Source: Methylosinus sporium (lineage in GTDB: Bacteria > Pseudomonadota > Alphaproteobacteria > Rhizobiales > Beijerinckiaceae). Taken from it: DNA of 64,000 bases. The stretch lies in NCBI RefSeq assembly GCF_003113265.1, contig NZ_PUIV01000002.1, positions 151,867-215,866 on the forward strand, written 5' to 3'. The translations under genes were made by a program, and so were the position numbers. This document shows, piece after piece, positions 9,103-18,900 of the stretch (position 1 is its first letter; every line of letters starts with the position of its first letter). The notes under the pieces were generated by a model, which saw only the letters and a program-made list of their open reading frames with translations, made no database searches and was not told the origin of the DNA.

Positions 9103-9160
9103 GCGAGCCCGAAGGCTCGCGGTCCGGAGCGCGCATTGGACCGCGAGCCTTCGGGCTCGC
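9103..9160. repeat. 23-bp perfect inverted repeat whose arms are themselves hairpins
   Basis: Arm 9103-9125 is the exact reverse complement of arm 9138-9160, with a 12-base spacer. Each arm also folds alone: gcgagcc-cgaa-ggctcgc at 9103-9120 and gcgagcc-ttcg-ggctcgc at 9143-9160, both with stable tetraloops. It lies between the MprF-type gene and phoR (both minus strand), so it may terminate the upstream transcript. REP-like origin is likely; T-runs are absent. Confidence 0.7.
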
Positions 9161-9187
9161 ATCGGAAACGGGCGGTTGCAAGAAGGA

Positions 9188-10378
9188 TCACTCGCGCGCC
9201 TCCAATATGCGGGCGATGGTCTCGCGCAGGCTGTTCCAGCGCCGCGAGCCTTCGTCCGCCCCCAGAAGCGCCAGCGCGAAGATGAAGGGCAGGAAATAAT
9301 AGATGACGCGGAACAGCAGGAGCGAGGCCAGCAGGCTCTCCTGCGAATGCGACGGCAGCGCGTTCAGCATCGTCGCCTCGAAAACGCCTATGCCGCCCGG
9401 CGCATGGCTGATGACGCCGAGAATGCAGGCGAAGACATAGACCGAGACGAAGGTGAGAAAGTCGAGATCGACGTCCCGTGGCAGCAGCGCATAGAGCGCG
9501 GCGGCGGCGCAGCAGAGATCGGCTATGCCGAGCAGCGTCTGGCCGCCGGTGGGCAGGAGTCCCGGCAGCTGAAAGAAATGGCCGCGCAGCCGCACCTGTC
9601 GCGGGCGGAGCGAGACCCAGACGAAATAATAGCCGACGCCTGCGCAGATCGCGAGGCCGAGGCCGAAGTTGAGGAAGGCCGGAAGCTTGTCGATGGCCCC
9701 GAGCTCGCCGGCGCGCGCCATGAGGCCGAAGCCGACGAAGGAGGTCATGCCGAGCCAGAAGGTGACGCCGGCGATGACGGTGATGTTGGCGACCTGCACG
9801 GCGGTGACGCCGACGCGGGCATAGATCCAATAACGGACCGCTGCGGCGGTGACGACGGGAAAGCCGAGATTGAACGAAAAAGCATAGCTCGCGAAAGAGG
9901 CGAGCGCGGCGATGCGATAGCGCACGCGCAGCCGCAGCTGGCGCAGCGCCAGCGCGTCATAGCCGGTGAGCGCGAGATAGGAGAGCGCGGTGAACAGCAG
10001 AGCCGCGAAAATCTGCTCCGCGCTCATCGCCGCTATCGCGCCGCGGACGTCGGAGAATTTGACGCTCGAGATCGCGCTCGCCAAAGCGAAGCCCGCCAGC
10101 GCGAAAACGGCGAGGCTGGCGACGCCGCCGAGAACTTTGCCGAGGCTCGGCGCGATGTAGCGCCGCGCCGTCGACAAGAAGCCCGGTCCGGCGCCCTGGT
10201 CGGAATTCGCCGTCTCTTCGGCGGGCGCGACGACGCCCGTCTCATCGAGTTCGCTGTCTGACCGCTTCAATTTCGCTTTGTCCTCGAGACGTCTTCGAAT
10301 ATGCGCGGAATAGGCTTCGATACGACGTCGGGCGGCGGAGTTCAAAGGCGACCGGCGGGCCTCGCGGCGTCCGTTCAT
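9188..10378 (-). CDS. Lysylphosphatidylglycerol synthase TM-region (UPF0104) membrane protein
   Basis: A 396-residue protein with a charged cytoplasmic N-terminus of about 75 residues and then some eight transmembrane segments. The region matches the flippase half of MprF-type proteins (ISHAPGGIGVFEATML is the conserved PGGIG motif near residues 335-350). The C-terminal lysyl-transferase domain of MprF is absent, so the protein probably moves a lipid or is a regulator rather than making lysyl-PG. No operon partner is evident; phoR follows after the inverted repeat. Confidence 0.8.
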   Translation of the reverse strand: MNGRREARRSPLNSAARRRIEAYSAHIRRRLEDKAKLKRSDSELDETGVVAPAEETANSDQGAGPGFLSTARRYIAPSLGKVLGGVASLAVFALAGFALASAISSVKFSDVRGAIAAMSAEQIFAALLFTALSYLALTGYDALALRQLRLRVRYRIAALASFASYAFSFNLGFPVVTAAAVRYWIYARVGVTAVQVANITVIAGVTFWLGMTSFVGFGLMARAGELGAIDKLPAFLNFGLGLAICAGVGYYFVWVSLRPRQVRLRGHFFQLPGLLPTGGQTLLGIADLCCAAAALYALLPRDVDLDFLTFVSVYVFACILGVISHAPGGIGVFEATMLNALPSHSQESLLASLLLFRVIYYFLPFIFALALLGADEGSRRWNSLRETIARILEARE

Positions 10379-10556
10379 AGGTTTTCCAGATCCTGTGTTG
10401 CGCCGCCCGCGAGGGCGACCGGATGAAGCGCCGCCGCAGAGCCCGCCCTTCCGTCTCCTTCATGCGGGTGTCGCAGGAAAACGTCGCGGGGAGAGCATGG
10501 TTCGGTTTCGTCTCGAAGCGTGACGATAAGATGACGCGTGGCCCGAGAACAAGCCG

Positions 10557-12134
10557 TCAGAAGAGGCCGTGCACGAACCAGCGCGGCGACGGGCTCTCGC
10601 GGCCGAAAAGCCCCTCGCGAAACAGCCAGAAGCGACCGCCTTCCCGATCTTCTACGTAGAAGTAGTCGCGCGTGGCGGCGTCTTCCGGCGCGCTCCACCA
10701 TTGCGGCGCGATGCGCTCCGGCCCCTCATAGGCCGCGAGCTCGTGCAGCAGCCGCCGCCAGCGAAAACGCAGCGGCGGCCCGTCGGGCGTGAGCGCCACC
10801 GCCTCGATCGGCTCCGGCCGCTCGAACAACCGCAAAGGCCGCGCAGGAACGCCTTCACGAAGATAGGGCGGCGGCGCGGCTTCCGCCGCCGCGGGGGCGG
10901 AACCGGAGGCGGGCCGCAGCGCGACGGCGAGCTCTGGAATATGCGAGGCCTGCGGATAGGCCCGCAGCACGCGGCGGGGGCCGAGCCGCGCGCCGAGGCG
11001 ATCGACGAGATCGTCCAGCCGCGCGTCATGCGCATTTTCCCGCCCGGCCAGGCCGAGATCCGCCTGCGGCGCATCGCAGCGCTCGACGCGCCCGGCGCCG
11101 AGTCGCAGCACGTCATATCCATAACCCGTGTCGAGCCCCTCCTCCGCCAGCACGGCGAGGCGCTCGCGCAGCAGCAGAGCGATCGTCCCGGGATCGCGCA
11201 GCGGCCGGCTGGTCCCCGTTTCTATATGCGCGACGGCGCCGTCGACGCGGTAGAAAACCGCCTCCAGCTCCCGTGCGCCGACGCCATGGCGCTCGAGCAG
11301 CAGGCACAGCTCTCGGGCGAGGCTATGAAGTGTGCGCTCTATGTCCTCCTGCCGCGTGAGCCCTTCGGGAAAACGGCGCTCGGCCATGAAATCCGGGGCC
11401 TCGAAACGCGGCGAGATCGGCTCGCGGCGGCGGCAGGCGATGGCGTCGAGCCGCGCCATGGCCTCCGCCCCGAGCCTTGCCGTGAGCGGCGCGCGCGGCC
11501 GCGCCAGCAAATCGCCGAGGCTGCGCAGCCCGGCGCGATCGAGCCTTTGCCGCGCCGCCGGGTCGAGATCGAGCGCGGCGATGGGCAAGCCGGCGGCGAT
11601 CGCCTCCAGTTCCTCCGCGGTCGTCCCCTCCGCCACATGGCGCCGGCGGGAAAAGCGCGCCAGCGCCAGCGCCAGCGCCGGGCCGGGCGCGATCGCCCCT
11701 CTGGCTGCAAAGCCCTGGGCGGCGAGGCGGCGCTCGACCTCCGCCAGCAGCGCCGCCTCGCCGCCGAAGAGATGCGCCGCCCCCGAAATATCCAGGAGCA
11801 GCCCGTTCGGCGGATCGGCCGCGGCGAGTGGGGTGAAGCGGCGGCACCAATCGGCGATCCGTCCCAGCAGCTCGGCGTCGGCCCGCGGGTCGGCCTCGGC
11901 CAGCCGCAAGGCGGGGCGCATGGCGCGCGCGTCGGCCACCGCCATGCCGGGGGCGAGCCCGGCCTTTTCGGCGCGCGCGTCGACGGCGGTCAGCCGCTCG
12001 GCGCCGCCGAGCTTGGCCCAGACGGCGAAGGGCGCCTCCGCCTCATCGGGCGTGGGTGCGTTTTTGCGCGCGAACCGGTCGGTCGACAGGCGCGGCAGGA
12101 ACACGGCGAGGCAGCGCATGGAAAGGCCACTCAT
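10557..12134 (-). CDS. imuB: Y-family DNA polymerase-like mutasome protein ImuB
   Basis: A 525-residue Y-family-like protein (MSGLSMRCLAVFLPRLSTDRF). Family features include AVDARAEKAGLAPGMAVADARA, LLDISGAAHLFGGE and the little-finger and C-terminal ImuB region ending ESPSPRWFVHGLF. ImuB proteins resemble polymerases but generally lack the catalytic carboxylates and act as the hub joining ImuA, DnaE2 and the clamp in SOS mutagenesis. The ATG at 12134 has aggagg ten bases upstream; 12119 is the alternative. It overlaps the 3' end of imuA by 92 bases. No dnaE2 follows: the next gene is an unrelated membrane protein. Confidence 0.85.
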   Translation of the reverse strand: MSGLSMRCLAVFLPRLSTDRFARKNAPTPDEAEAPFAVWAKLGGAERLTAVDARAEKAGLAPGMAVADARAMRPALRLAEADPRADAELLGRIADWCRRFTPLAAADPPNGLLLDISGAAHLFGGEAALLAEVERRLAAQGFAARGAIAPGPALALALARFSRRRHVAEGTTAEELEAIAAGLPIAALDLDPAARQRLDRAGLRSLGDLLARPRAPLTARLGAEAMARLDAIACRRREPISPRFEAPDFMAERRFPEGLTRQEDIERTLHSLARELCLLLERHGVGARELEAVFYRVDGAVAHIETGTSRPLRDPGTIALLLRERLAVLAEEGLDTGYGYDVLRLGAGRVERCDAPQADLGLAGRENAHDARLDDLVDRLGARLGPRRVLRAYPQASHIPELAVALRPASGSAPAAAEAAPPPYLREGVPARPLRLFERPEPIEAVALTPDGPPLRFRWRRLLHELAAYEGPERIAPQWWSAPEDAATRDYFYVEDREGGRFWLFREGLFGRESPSPRWFVHGLF

Positions 12135-12870
12135 GGAACTCGGCCTCCTGATGGTCGAAAACAATGTCGCGCCAAACCTGCGGGTCGAAGGCGCCGACGA
12201 GGCCGCGCGCCTTGACGACGCGCAGACGAAAAGCGAGCGGGCCGGGCAGGGGCCGCGGCGCGCCCTCGGCCCGGGGAGGCGGCGCGCCGGCGGCGATCTC
12301 GAAGCGCGCCTCGGCGGCGCTGGCGAGCCTTTGCGCGGCGCCCGCCGCGCGCGGCAGCAGCAGCAGGCCGGCGCAGTCGCCGCGGCGGGCGGCGAGCGCC
12401 AGACGGCGCGAGGCGGCGAGGTCATAGGCGCCCGCATCGGCCCAGCTCTCGGCGATGACGACGGCGGCGCCACTTTTCAGCGCCTCCTCCATGGCCCAGA
12501 GCGTCTCGCGCGGACGGTGCGTGCGCGCCAGCACCAGAAGCTCCGGCGGCAGGCCCGCCGCCTGCAGGCCCCGCCCATAGGGCAGGCCGAGCTCGCGGGC
12601 CGCCATATCCTCGGCGATCCAGACGATCCCGCCTTGTGGCCGCAGGCGCAGCCGGCGCAGCGCCAGAGCGAAGGCGAAGCCGGCCGCCGCCGCCGCGTCG
12701 GTCGGCCGCGCCGGCAGCGCCTCGCGCAGGCCGCCGCGGCCGGGATCGAACAGGCGCGACAGCCCCTCGTCCCGCGACGCCGGAACGGGCGCGGGCGCGC
12801 CGCCCGCTTCCAGTGCGGCGATCCGACGACGCAAAAAAACAATGCGTTCCGATGAGCCGCTGCGCGACAT
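12043..12870 (-). CDS. imuA: SOS mutasome protein ImuA (RecA-like)
   Basis: A 275-residue RecA/SulA-like protein starting MSRSGSSERIVFLRRRIAALE. The core (about 65-215) has the ImuA pattern GIVWIAEDMAARELGLPYGRGL and a VVIAESWADAG strand, without a canonical Walker A. ImuA works with ImuB and DnaE2 in damage-induced mutagenesis. It is the first gene of the imuA-imuB operon behind a LexA-like box at 12892-12906. The reading frame runs 92 bases into imuB; the extra C-terminus is arginine-rich, so an alternative is that the annotated tail is only weakly constrained. Confidence 0.8.
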   Translation of the reverse strand: MSRSGSSERIVFLRRRIAALEAGGAPAPVPASRDEGLSRLFDPGRGGLREALPARPTDAAAAAGFAFALALRRLRLRPQGGIVWIAEDMAARELGLPYGRGLQAAGLPPELLVLARTHRPRETLWAMEEALKSGAAVVIAESWADAGAYDLAASRRLALAARRGDCAGLLLLPRAAGAAQRLASAAEARFEIAAGAPPPRAEGAPRPLPGPLAFRLRVVKARGLVGAFDPQVWRDIVFDHQEAEFHEWPFHALPRRVPAAPVDRPVRAQKRTHAR

Positions 12871-12891
12871 CGGGGCCCCGATCTCCAGAGT

Positions 12892-12906
12892 GTTGCCTAT
12901 TTGTTC
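12892..12906 (-). promoter_or_regulatory. LexA (SOS) box of the alphaproteobacterial type
   Basis: The plus-strand sequence reads GTTG-N7-GTTC (12892-12895 and 12903-12906). Alphaproteobacterial LexA binds GTTC-N7-GTTC, so this has one mismatch. It begins 22 bases ahead of the imuA ATG, the right place for repression of imuAB. No other copy was noticed in the window. Confidence 0.65.
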
Positions 12907-12997
12907 TCAAACTGACTCCGCTGAGGGGGAGAGTCAAGCGGGGTGAATTTGCGTTTCTCCTGCCCGCGGCCGCTTCCGTGACAAAGAAAAATGACCT

Positions 12998-13012
12998 ATT
13001 TTCGTGGAAAAT
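12998..13012 (+). promoter_or_regulatory. Candidate operator of the Phd/PIN toxin-antitoxin operon
   Basis: attttc (12998-13003) and gaaaat (13007-13012) form a perfect inverted repeat with a 3-base spacer, and the 9-mer aaaatgacc occurs on each side of it. The site ends 20 bases before the antitoxin ATG, as expected for an autorepressing antitoxin. Confidence 0.45.
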
Positions 13013-13032
13013 GACCAGATTGGAGCCTGCAC

Positions 13033-13281
13033 ATGCCCAGCTACTCCATCGCCAACGCCAAAGAGCAACTCTCGCGCTTGATCGACGAAACCCTGCGCGG
13101 CGAAACCGTCACGATCACGCGCCATGGCAAGCCCGTCGTCGAATTGCGCCCGAGCGCGGGCGCGCCGGATAGAATGACGGCCGAAGAAATGGCGCGGCTG
13201 CGCGCGCGCCGCGCCGCTCGTCCTCCGCTCGGCGAGGACGCCGTCACGATCATCCGCGAGATGCGGGACAGGGAACGGTGA
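13033..13281 (+). CDS. Phd/YefM-family antitoxin
   Basis: An 82-residue protein with the Phd/YefM DNA-binding start (YSIANAKEQLSRLIDETLRGETVTITRHGKPVVEL) and a charged, probably disordered C-terminus that would wrap the toxin. It neutralises the PIN toxin encoded directly downstream, whose GTG start overlaps this stop by 4 bases. Antitoxins of this family repress their own promoter; an inverted repeat lies just upstream. Confidence 0.88.
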   Translation: MPSYSIANAKEQLSRLIDETLRGETVTITRHGKPVVELRPSAGAPDRMTAEEMARLRARRAARPPLGEDAVTIIREMRDRER

Positions 13282-13703
13282 GCTTCTATCTCGACGCCAA
13301 TCTGCTCGTAGCGCTCTTCGCTGCGGACGTTCACTCGGCTGCGGCGGACGCCTGGATCGATTCAAATCCAAGAGAATTATGCGTCGGCGATTTCGCGAGA
13401 ATCGAATTCGCCGCGGTCATGTCACGGCGTTTTCGCGTCGAGCCGGCGAGCGAGAAGCTCTTGCGCGAGGCGCTCGATGATTTCGATGAATGGACGCGGC
13501 GCATGACGATTCCGATCGACACTCTTCCGCGCGACATGACGCTGGCCGATCGTCTCGTGCGTGATTTTGACTTGAAACTATCCGCGCTAGACGCATTGCA
13601 TCTGGCTCTCTGCAAAAATCGAAACGACACGCTCGTCACTTTCGACATGCGCCTCGCAGAGGCGGCGCGCCGCCGAGGCGTGCAGACGATCGCCCCCTCA
13701 TGA
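13278..13703 (+). CDS. vapC: PIN-domain toxin (VapC family)
   Basis: A 141-residue PIN-domain ribonuclease. The acidic metal-binding residues are visible in FYLDANLLV, ARIEFAAVM, LSALDALHLAL and TLVTFDMRL. VapC toxins cleave tRNA or rRNA and arrest growth when the antitoxin decays. The start is GTG at 13278, overlapping the antitoxin stop (gtga). No frameshift or missing residue is seen, so the pair looks intact. Confidence 0.87.
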   Translation: MSFYLDANLLVALFAADVHSAAADAWIDSNPRELCVGDFARIEFAAVMSRRFRVEPASEKLLREALDDFDEWTRRMTIPIDTLPRDMTLADRLVRDFDLKLSALDALHLALCKNRNDTLVTFDMRLAEAARRRGVQTIAPS

Positions 13704-13794
13704 CGATGGGCGTCTCGGCTCCGCCACCCAATGACCAGGATGTCGCGGCTTCAAAATGCGGCCGCCTCCCCTGAAAACAAACATGCTTACGCCT

Positions 13795-13822
13795 CTCCCC
13801 GGGGGGAAACCCCGCCGGGGAG
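13795..13822. terminator. Strong hairpin between vapC and ferredoxin genes
   Basis: ctccccgg (13795-13802) pairs with ccggggag (13815-13822), continued by gggg/cccc around an aaa loop, with one unpaired base. It sits between two convergent genes and could stop transcription from both sides, although no T-run follows. The C-rich sequence resembles other intergenic elements in this window. Confidence 0.5.
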
Positions 13823-13860
13823 GGCCGCTCATATCGCCGACTATCTGGTCGCGTCTGGCG

Positions 13861-14049
13861 TCACGCAGGGACGCAAGTGTCGGGAACCGGACAAACCTCG
13901 GCGCAATGCGGAGACTCGCCGTCGCATTCCGTGCACTTCTTGGGGTCGATGATATAGGTGTCGCCCTTCATGCGAATGGCGGCGGTCGGACAGTCGAACT
14001 CGCAGGCGCCGCAGACGGTGCATTGCGACGCGATAATCTTCAAGGCCAT
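13861..14049 (-). CDS. 2[4Fe-4S] ferredoxin (Allochromatium-type)
   Basis: A 62-residue ferredoxin starting [20 protein letters not shown]. The first cluster ligands are C10, C13, C16 and C20; the second set is C39, C42, C49 and C53 with the longer spacing typical of the Allochromatium/FdxN type, and an extra Cys58. Such ferredoxins carry low-potential electrons, often to nitrogenase or to ring-reducing enzymes; nothing nearby identifies the partner. The ATG at 14049 has gggagag upstream. It stands alone between vapC and metY. Confidence 0.9.
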   Translation of the reverse strand: MALKIIASQCTVCGACEFDCPTAAIRMKGDTYIIDPKKCTECDGESPHCAEVCPVPDTCVPA

Positions 14050-14297
14050 TATACTCTCCCCGATCGGTTTGGGACGCGGCGCCCGCGAAACGGCGCCGCG
14101 CGTCTCGACGCGACAGACGGGGGTAAGCAAGAATCGTTTCAATTTACCGCGGGCCGCTGCGAGACGCTTCCGCTCGCGACGGATCGTCGCGCGGGCGGCG
14201 ACCGGCGACGCCTTTAAACCCGACATTGCCCGTAGACTAATAATCCGGTTTAATCCGGCCCGCGAGTGCGCCGTGGCGCCAAAAAACGAGGACGGAA

Positions 14298-15593
14298 ATG
14301 CCGATCGACAGCAAGCATCCCGAGACACTGGCCCTCCACGCCGGCTGGCGTTCCGATCCGACGACCGGCGCCGTCGCGCCGCCCATCTATCAGACGACCT
14401 CCTATCAGTTCCGCGACACCGAACACGCCGCAAATCTCTTCGCGCTGAAGGAGCTGGGCAATATTTACACGCGCATCGGCAATCCGACGACCTCCGTGCT
14501 CGAGGAGCGTCTCGCCGCGCTCGAGGGCGGAGTCGCGGCGCTCGCTCTTTCCTCGGGACAGGCGGCCTCGGCCTTCGCGCTGCAGAATCTGGCGCGCGCC
14601 GGCGACAATGTCGTCGCCTCCACCGATCTCTATGGCGGCACCTGGAATCTCTTCGCCAACACGCTGAAGGACCAGGGCCTCGAGGTGCGCTTCGTCGATC
14701 CGAGCGACCCGGAGAATTTTCGACGCGCCACCGATGATCGCACGCGCGCCTATTACGCCGAGACGCTGCCCAATCCCAAGCTCGTCGTTTTTCCCATTGC
14801 GGAAGTCGCCGCGATCGGCCGCGAATATGGCGTTCCGCTCATCGCCGACAATACGGCGGCGCCGCTATTGGTGAAGCCGCTCGAGCATGGCGCGGCGATC
14901 GTCGTCTATTCGACGACCAAATATATCGGCGGCCATGGCACGTCGATCGGCGGCGCCATCATCGACGGCGGCAATTTCGATTGGGAGAAATTTCCCGAGC
15001 GCCAGCCTGCGCTCAACACGCCGGACGCCAGCTATCACGGCGCCGTCTGGGTGGAGGCGGTGAAACCGCTCGGCCCCGTCGCCTATATCATCAAGGCGCG
15101 CACGACATTGCTGCGCGATCTCGGCTCCGCGCCGTCGCCTTTCAATTCTTTCCTCACGCTGCAGGGCATAGAGACTCTGCCGCTGCGCATCGAGCGGCAC
15201 GTCTCCAATGCGCAGGCGGTCGCGGATTTTCTTTCGACGCGCGTCGAGGTCACGAAAGTGATTCATCCCTCGCGCCAGAGCGGCGCGGAGCGCGAGCGCG
15301 CCGACAAATATCTGAAGGGCAAATATGGCGCGCTGGTCGGCTTCGAGCTCGCCGGCGGTCTCGAGGCCGGGCGCAATTTCATCGATGCGCTGAAGCTCTT
15401 CTATCACGTCGCCAATATCGGCGATGCGCGCAGCCTCGCCATTCATCCGGCGACGACGACGCATTCGCAGCTCTCCGCCGAGGCGCAGCTCGCGACCGGC
15501 GTGACGCCCGGCTATGTGCGCCTGGCCATCGGCATAGAGCATATCGACGATATTCTCGCCGATCTCGATCAGGCGTTGAAGGCGGCGAGCTGA
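14298..15593 (+). CDS. metY: O-acetylhomoserine aminocarboxypropyltransferase (sulfhydrylase)
   Basis: A 431-residue PLP enzyme of the Cys/Met metabolism family. The PLP-binding lysine is Lys208 in [11 protein letters not shown]; other family markers are [31 protein letters not shown] and ADNTAAPL. The length and the [15 protein letters not shown] insertion fit MetY, which makes homocysteine from O-acetylhomoserine and sulfide, better than MetB or MetZ. It is monocistronic here; the nested-palindrome element follows its stop codon. Confidence 0.9.
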   Translation: MPIDSKHPETLALHAGWRSDPTTGAVAPPIYQTTSYQFRDTEHAANLFALKELGNIYTRIGNPTTSVLEERLAALEGGVAALALSSGQAASAFALQNLARAGDNVVASTDLYGGTWNLFANTLKDQGLEVRFVDPSDPENFRRATDDRTRAYYAETLPNPKLVVFPIAEVAAIGREYGVPLIADNTAAPLLVKPLEHGAAIVVYSTTKYIGGHGTSIGGAIIDGGNFDWEKFPERQPALNTPDASYHGAVWVEAVKPLGPVAYIIKARTTLLRDLGSAPSPFNSFLTLQGIETLPLRIERHVSNAQAVADFLSTRVEVTKVIHPSRQSGAERERADKYLKGKYGALVGFELAGGLEAGRNFIDALKLFYHVANIGDARSLAIHPATTTHSQLSAEAQLATGVTPGYVRLAIGIEHIDDILADLDQALKAAS

Positions 15594-15624
15594 CGCGCGG
15601 GAATGTGAGAGAGGGCGTGGACTC

Positions 15625-15922
15625 GCCCCCTCCCCGGCCCTCCCGCGAATAGCGCTATCGGATTCACACATCGCGAAACATCGCGACCGTCATGGCCGGG
15701 CTTGTCCCGGCCACCCACGCCAAGCAGCTGAGAAACCAAAGGAAAGCGCCCGCCATCGACGGATTCGTCCCCGGCTGGCGCCGCCTGAGCTTCGGCGTCA
15801 CGCCAAACTTCTATGACGCCGCGGCGCACGTTGGCGTGGATGGCCGGGACAAGCCCGGCCAGGACGTCGCGGGGGCGAGGAGGATATGTGCGTTCGATAG
15901 CGGGGGAGAGGGCCTCCCGCGC
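15625..15922. repeat. Nested palindromic intergenic element between metY and smc
   Basis: The 331 bases between metY and smc hold no gene. They contain a C-rich unit (15625-15665), a 33-base palindromic unit (15690-15722, core ggccgggcttgtcccggcc), then an inverted copy of the latter (15831-15866, ggccgggacaagcccggcc) and a partial inverted copy of the C-rich unit (15893-15922). The order A-B-B'-A' makes one large imperfect inverted repeat, as in a small non-autonomous mobile element. The C-rich unit recurs at 41123-41162 and the B core at 19493-19529. Confidence 0.6.
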
Positions 15923-15924
15923 CC

Positions 15925-18900
15925 TCACACCGCCTGCGCGTATCTCTCGGCCTGCTCGAGATCGACGGAGACGAGCTGCGAAATGCCGCGCTCCGCCTGC
16001 GTCACGCCGAACAGGCGATCCATGCGCGCCATTGTGATGGGATTATGCGTGATGGCGACGAAGCGCGTGTCGGTCTTCTTGCGCATATCCTCGAGCAGAG
16101 CGCAGAAGCGCTCGACATTGTAATCGTCGAGCGGCGCATCCACCTCGTCGAGCACGCAGATCGGCGACGGATTGGTGAGGAAGACCGCGAAGATCAGCGA
16201 CATTGCGGTCAGCGCCTGCTCGCCGCCGGAGAGCAGCGTCATCGTCTGCGGCTTCTTGCCGGGCGGGCGCGCGAGAATGTCGAGGCCGGCCTCCAGCGGA
16301 TCGTCGCTCTCTATGAGCTGCAATTCCGCCGTGCCGCCGCCGAACAGCAGGCTGAACAGCTCCTTGAAATGCGCGTTCACCTGCTCGAAGGCGACGAGCA
16401 GGCGCTCGCGGCCTTCCTTGTTGAGGCTGGCGATGGCGCCGCGCAATTTCTTGATCGCCTCGGCGAGGTCTTCGCGCTCGGCCATCATCTTGTCGCGCTG
16501 CGTCTCGATCTCGCCGAGCTCCTCCTCGGCGCGCAGATTCACCGCGCCCAATCTTTCGCGATCCGCCTTCAGCCCTTCGAGCTTGCGCTCGATATCGGGG
16601 ATGGAGGGGAGCTGCGTCTCCTCGCCGGTGACGCCGGCGAGCTCGGCGAGCGAATGCTCCTCGCTCTCCAATTCCATTGCGATGGCGTGCTCGACATCGG
16701 CCGAGCGGCGGCGCGCGGCCTCGAGCTGCGCCTCGCTACGGGCTTTCTCCTCGCGCGCGGCGCTCATCGCCTCCAGCGCCATGCGGGCGGCGCGATCGGA
16801 TTCCGCCTGCGCGGTCTCGCCGGTCGTGCGCGCATCGGCGGCGGCGCGGCGGGCGGCCTCGGCCTCCTCGATCGCCGAGAGAAGATTGCGGCGCTGGAGC
16901 AGGAAGGTCTCCGGCGAATCGATCAGCCGCTCCTGCTCGTCACGCGAATCCTCGAGGCGGCGCTCCAATTCGGCGATACGGTCCTGCGCGCGGTCGCGCC
17001 GCTCCATCCAGGAGGCGTTCTCGCGCAGGATCGCGGATTTGCGGGCGGCGCGCGTCTCGGCCTGATGGCGCAGCGAGGTGAGCGCGGCGCGCGCCTCGCC
17101 GGCCTGAGCGCGCTCGGCGGCGGCGCGGGAACGCACATGCTCCACCGCGCCGGCGAGCGAGGCCGGCTCGTCCAGCGCATCCAGCGCATGCGCGGCGCCC
17201 TCGCGCTTCATCGCCGCCTCGTCGCGATTGGCGAGAATTTGCGCCTTGGCCTCCTCGAGCGCCGAGAGGCGCTGGGCGATCTGGCCGAGCCGGCGCTCCG
17301 CCACGACATGACGCTCGCGCGCTTCCTCCACCACGGCGCGGGCGCGGCGCTGTCCCTCGCGGGCGGCGCTTTCGGCGAGCGCGGCGGCGCGGGCCTGCTC
17401 CTGCGCCGTCTGCGCCTCGTCGGCGAGGGCGTCGGCGGTCTCGCGGGCGGCGGCGGCCTCGAGGCGCAGATCGGCGAGGCGGTTCTTCTCGGCGAGGCGG
17501 CGGGCGGCCGGCGTCGGCGCCTCGGCGGCCTGGGTGAATCCGTCCCAGCGCCAGAGGTCGCCCTCCTTGGAGACGAGACGCTGGCCGGGCTTCAGCATGG
17601 AACGCAATGCTGCGCCCTCGCTGCGCAGCACGACGCCGATCTGCGCGAGGCGCCGGGCCAGCGCCGGCGGCGCCTGCACCATTTCGGCGAGCGTGCGCAC
17701 GCCCGGCGGCAGCGAGGGGTCGCCGGCGCCGGAGGTGAGCGCCCAATGGGCCGGGGCGGAGGTCTCGACGGAGGCGTCGAGATCGTCGCCGAGCGCGGCG
17801 CCGAGCGCCGTCTCATAGCCCTTCTCGACGCTGACGCTCTCGACGATCGGCGCCCAGAGATCGCCGCCGCCCGATTCGAGCAGCTTCTCCAGCGTGCGCG
17901 CCTCGGTCTCGAGCCGGCCGGCGCGCTTCTCGGCCTCCGCCAGCGGCTGGCGCGATAGGCTCTCCGCCTCGCGCGCCTCGATCGCCGCTTCTTCGGCCAT
18001 CAGCGCGGTCTCGTCGGCCTCACGCGCCTGCTCGTTCGCCATTTCCAGCGATTCGGCGAGGCGCTCCACCTCTTCCGCCGCGCCGCCCTGGCCGGCGATC
18101 AGCGCGAATTCGGTCTCGACGCGGGTCAGCTCCGCCTCGAAACGCGAGACGCGCTGCGTCTCCTCGCGCAGCGCCGCCTCCAGCGCGGCGCGCTGGGCGT
18201 TGACGCCGGCCAGCGATTGCTGCGCCTCGGAAAGCTCGGCCTCGGTGCGGGCCAGCGCCTCCTCTATCTCGGCGAGACGCTCGCGGGCGGCCTCCTCGCG
18301 CTCGGCGCCGATGGCGTCCTGCTCGGCCAGTTCGCCGCGCTCGTCCTCGAGCCGCTGCGTCACTTCCGCCGCGTCGTCGATCAGCGCGCGCTCGCGTTCG
18401 ACGTCGCGGGCGAATTGCTCGGCGTGGCGGGTCAGCTCGGCGATGCGGTCCTTGGCGCGTTTCTCCTCGCCGTCCAGCGCATCGCGGGCCATGATCAACC
18501 GATGCAGCGCCGCGCCGGCCTCGGCCTCCCTGTCGCGGAGCTTCGGCAGCTCGAAGGCGGCGATCGCCTGCAATCGCGCGGCCTCGGCCTGCTGCAGCGT
18601 GCGCTCCTCGACGAGCTTCAAATCCTCTTCCAGCTTGCGCTCGGCGGCGGTCAGCTGCTCGCTCGCCTGGCGATGCGCGATGTAGGCAGCGAGCGCCTCA
18701 TTCTTACGGATTTCCGCCGCCACGGCGCGATAGCGCTGCGCCTGCCGGGCCTGACGGCGCAGGCTCTCGGTCTGGCCGTCGACCTGTTTCAACACATCCT
18801 CGAGGCGGGTGAGATTTTCGGCCGCCGCGGTCAGCCGCAGCTCGGCCTCGTGCCGGCGGGAATGCAGGCCGGCGACGCCGGCGGCGTCTTCCAGAATGCG

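Noticed and set aside
16045..17958. 637-codon plus-strand frame within smc
   Set aside because: Antisense shadow of the SMC coiled-coil region; the minus-strand protein is unmistakable.
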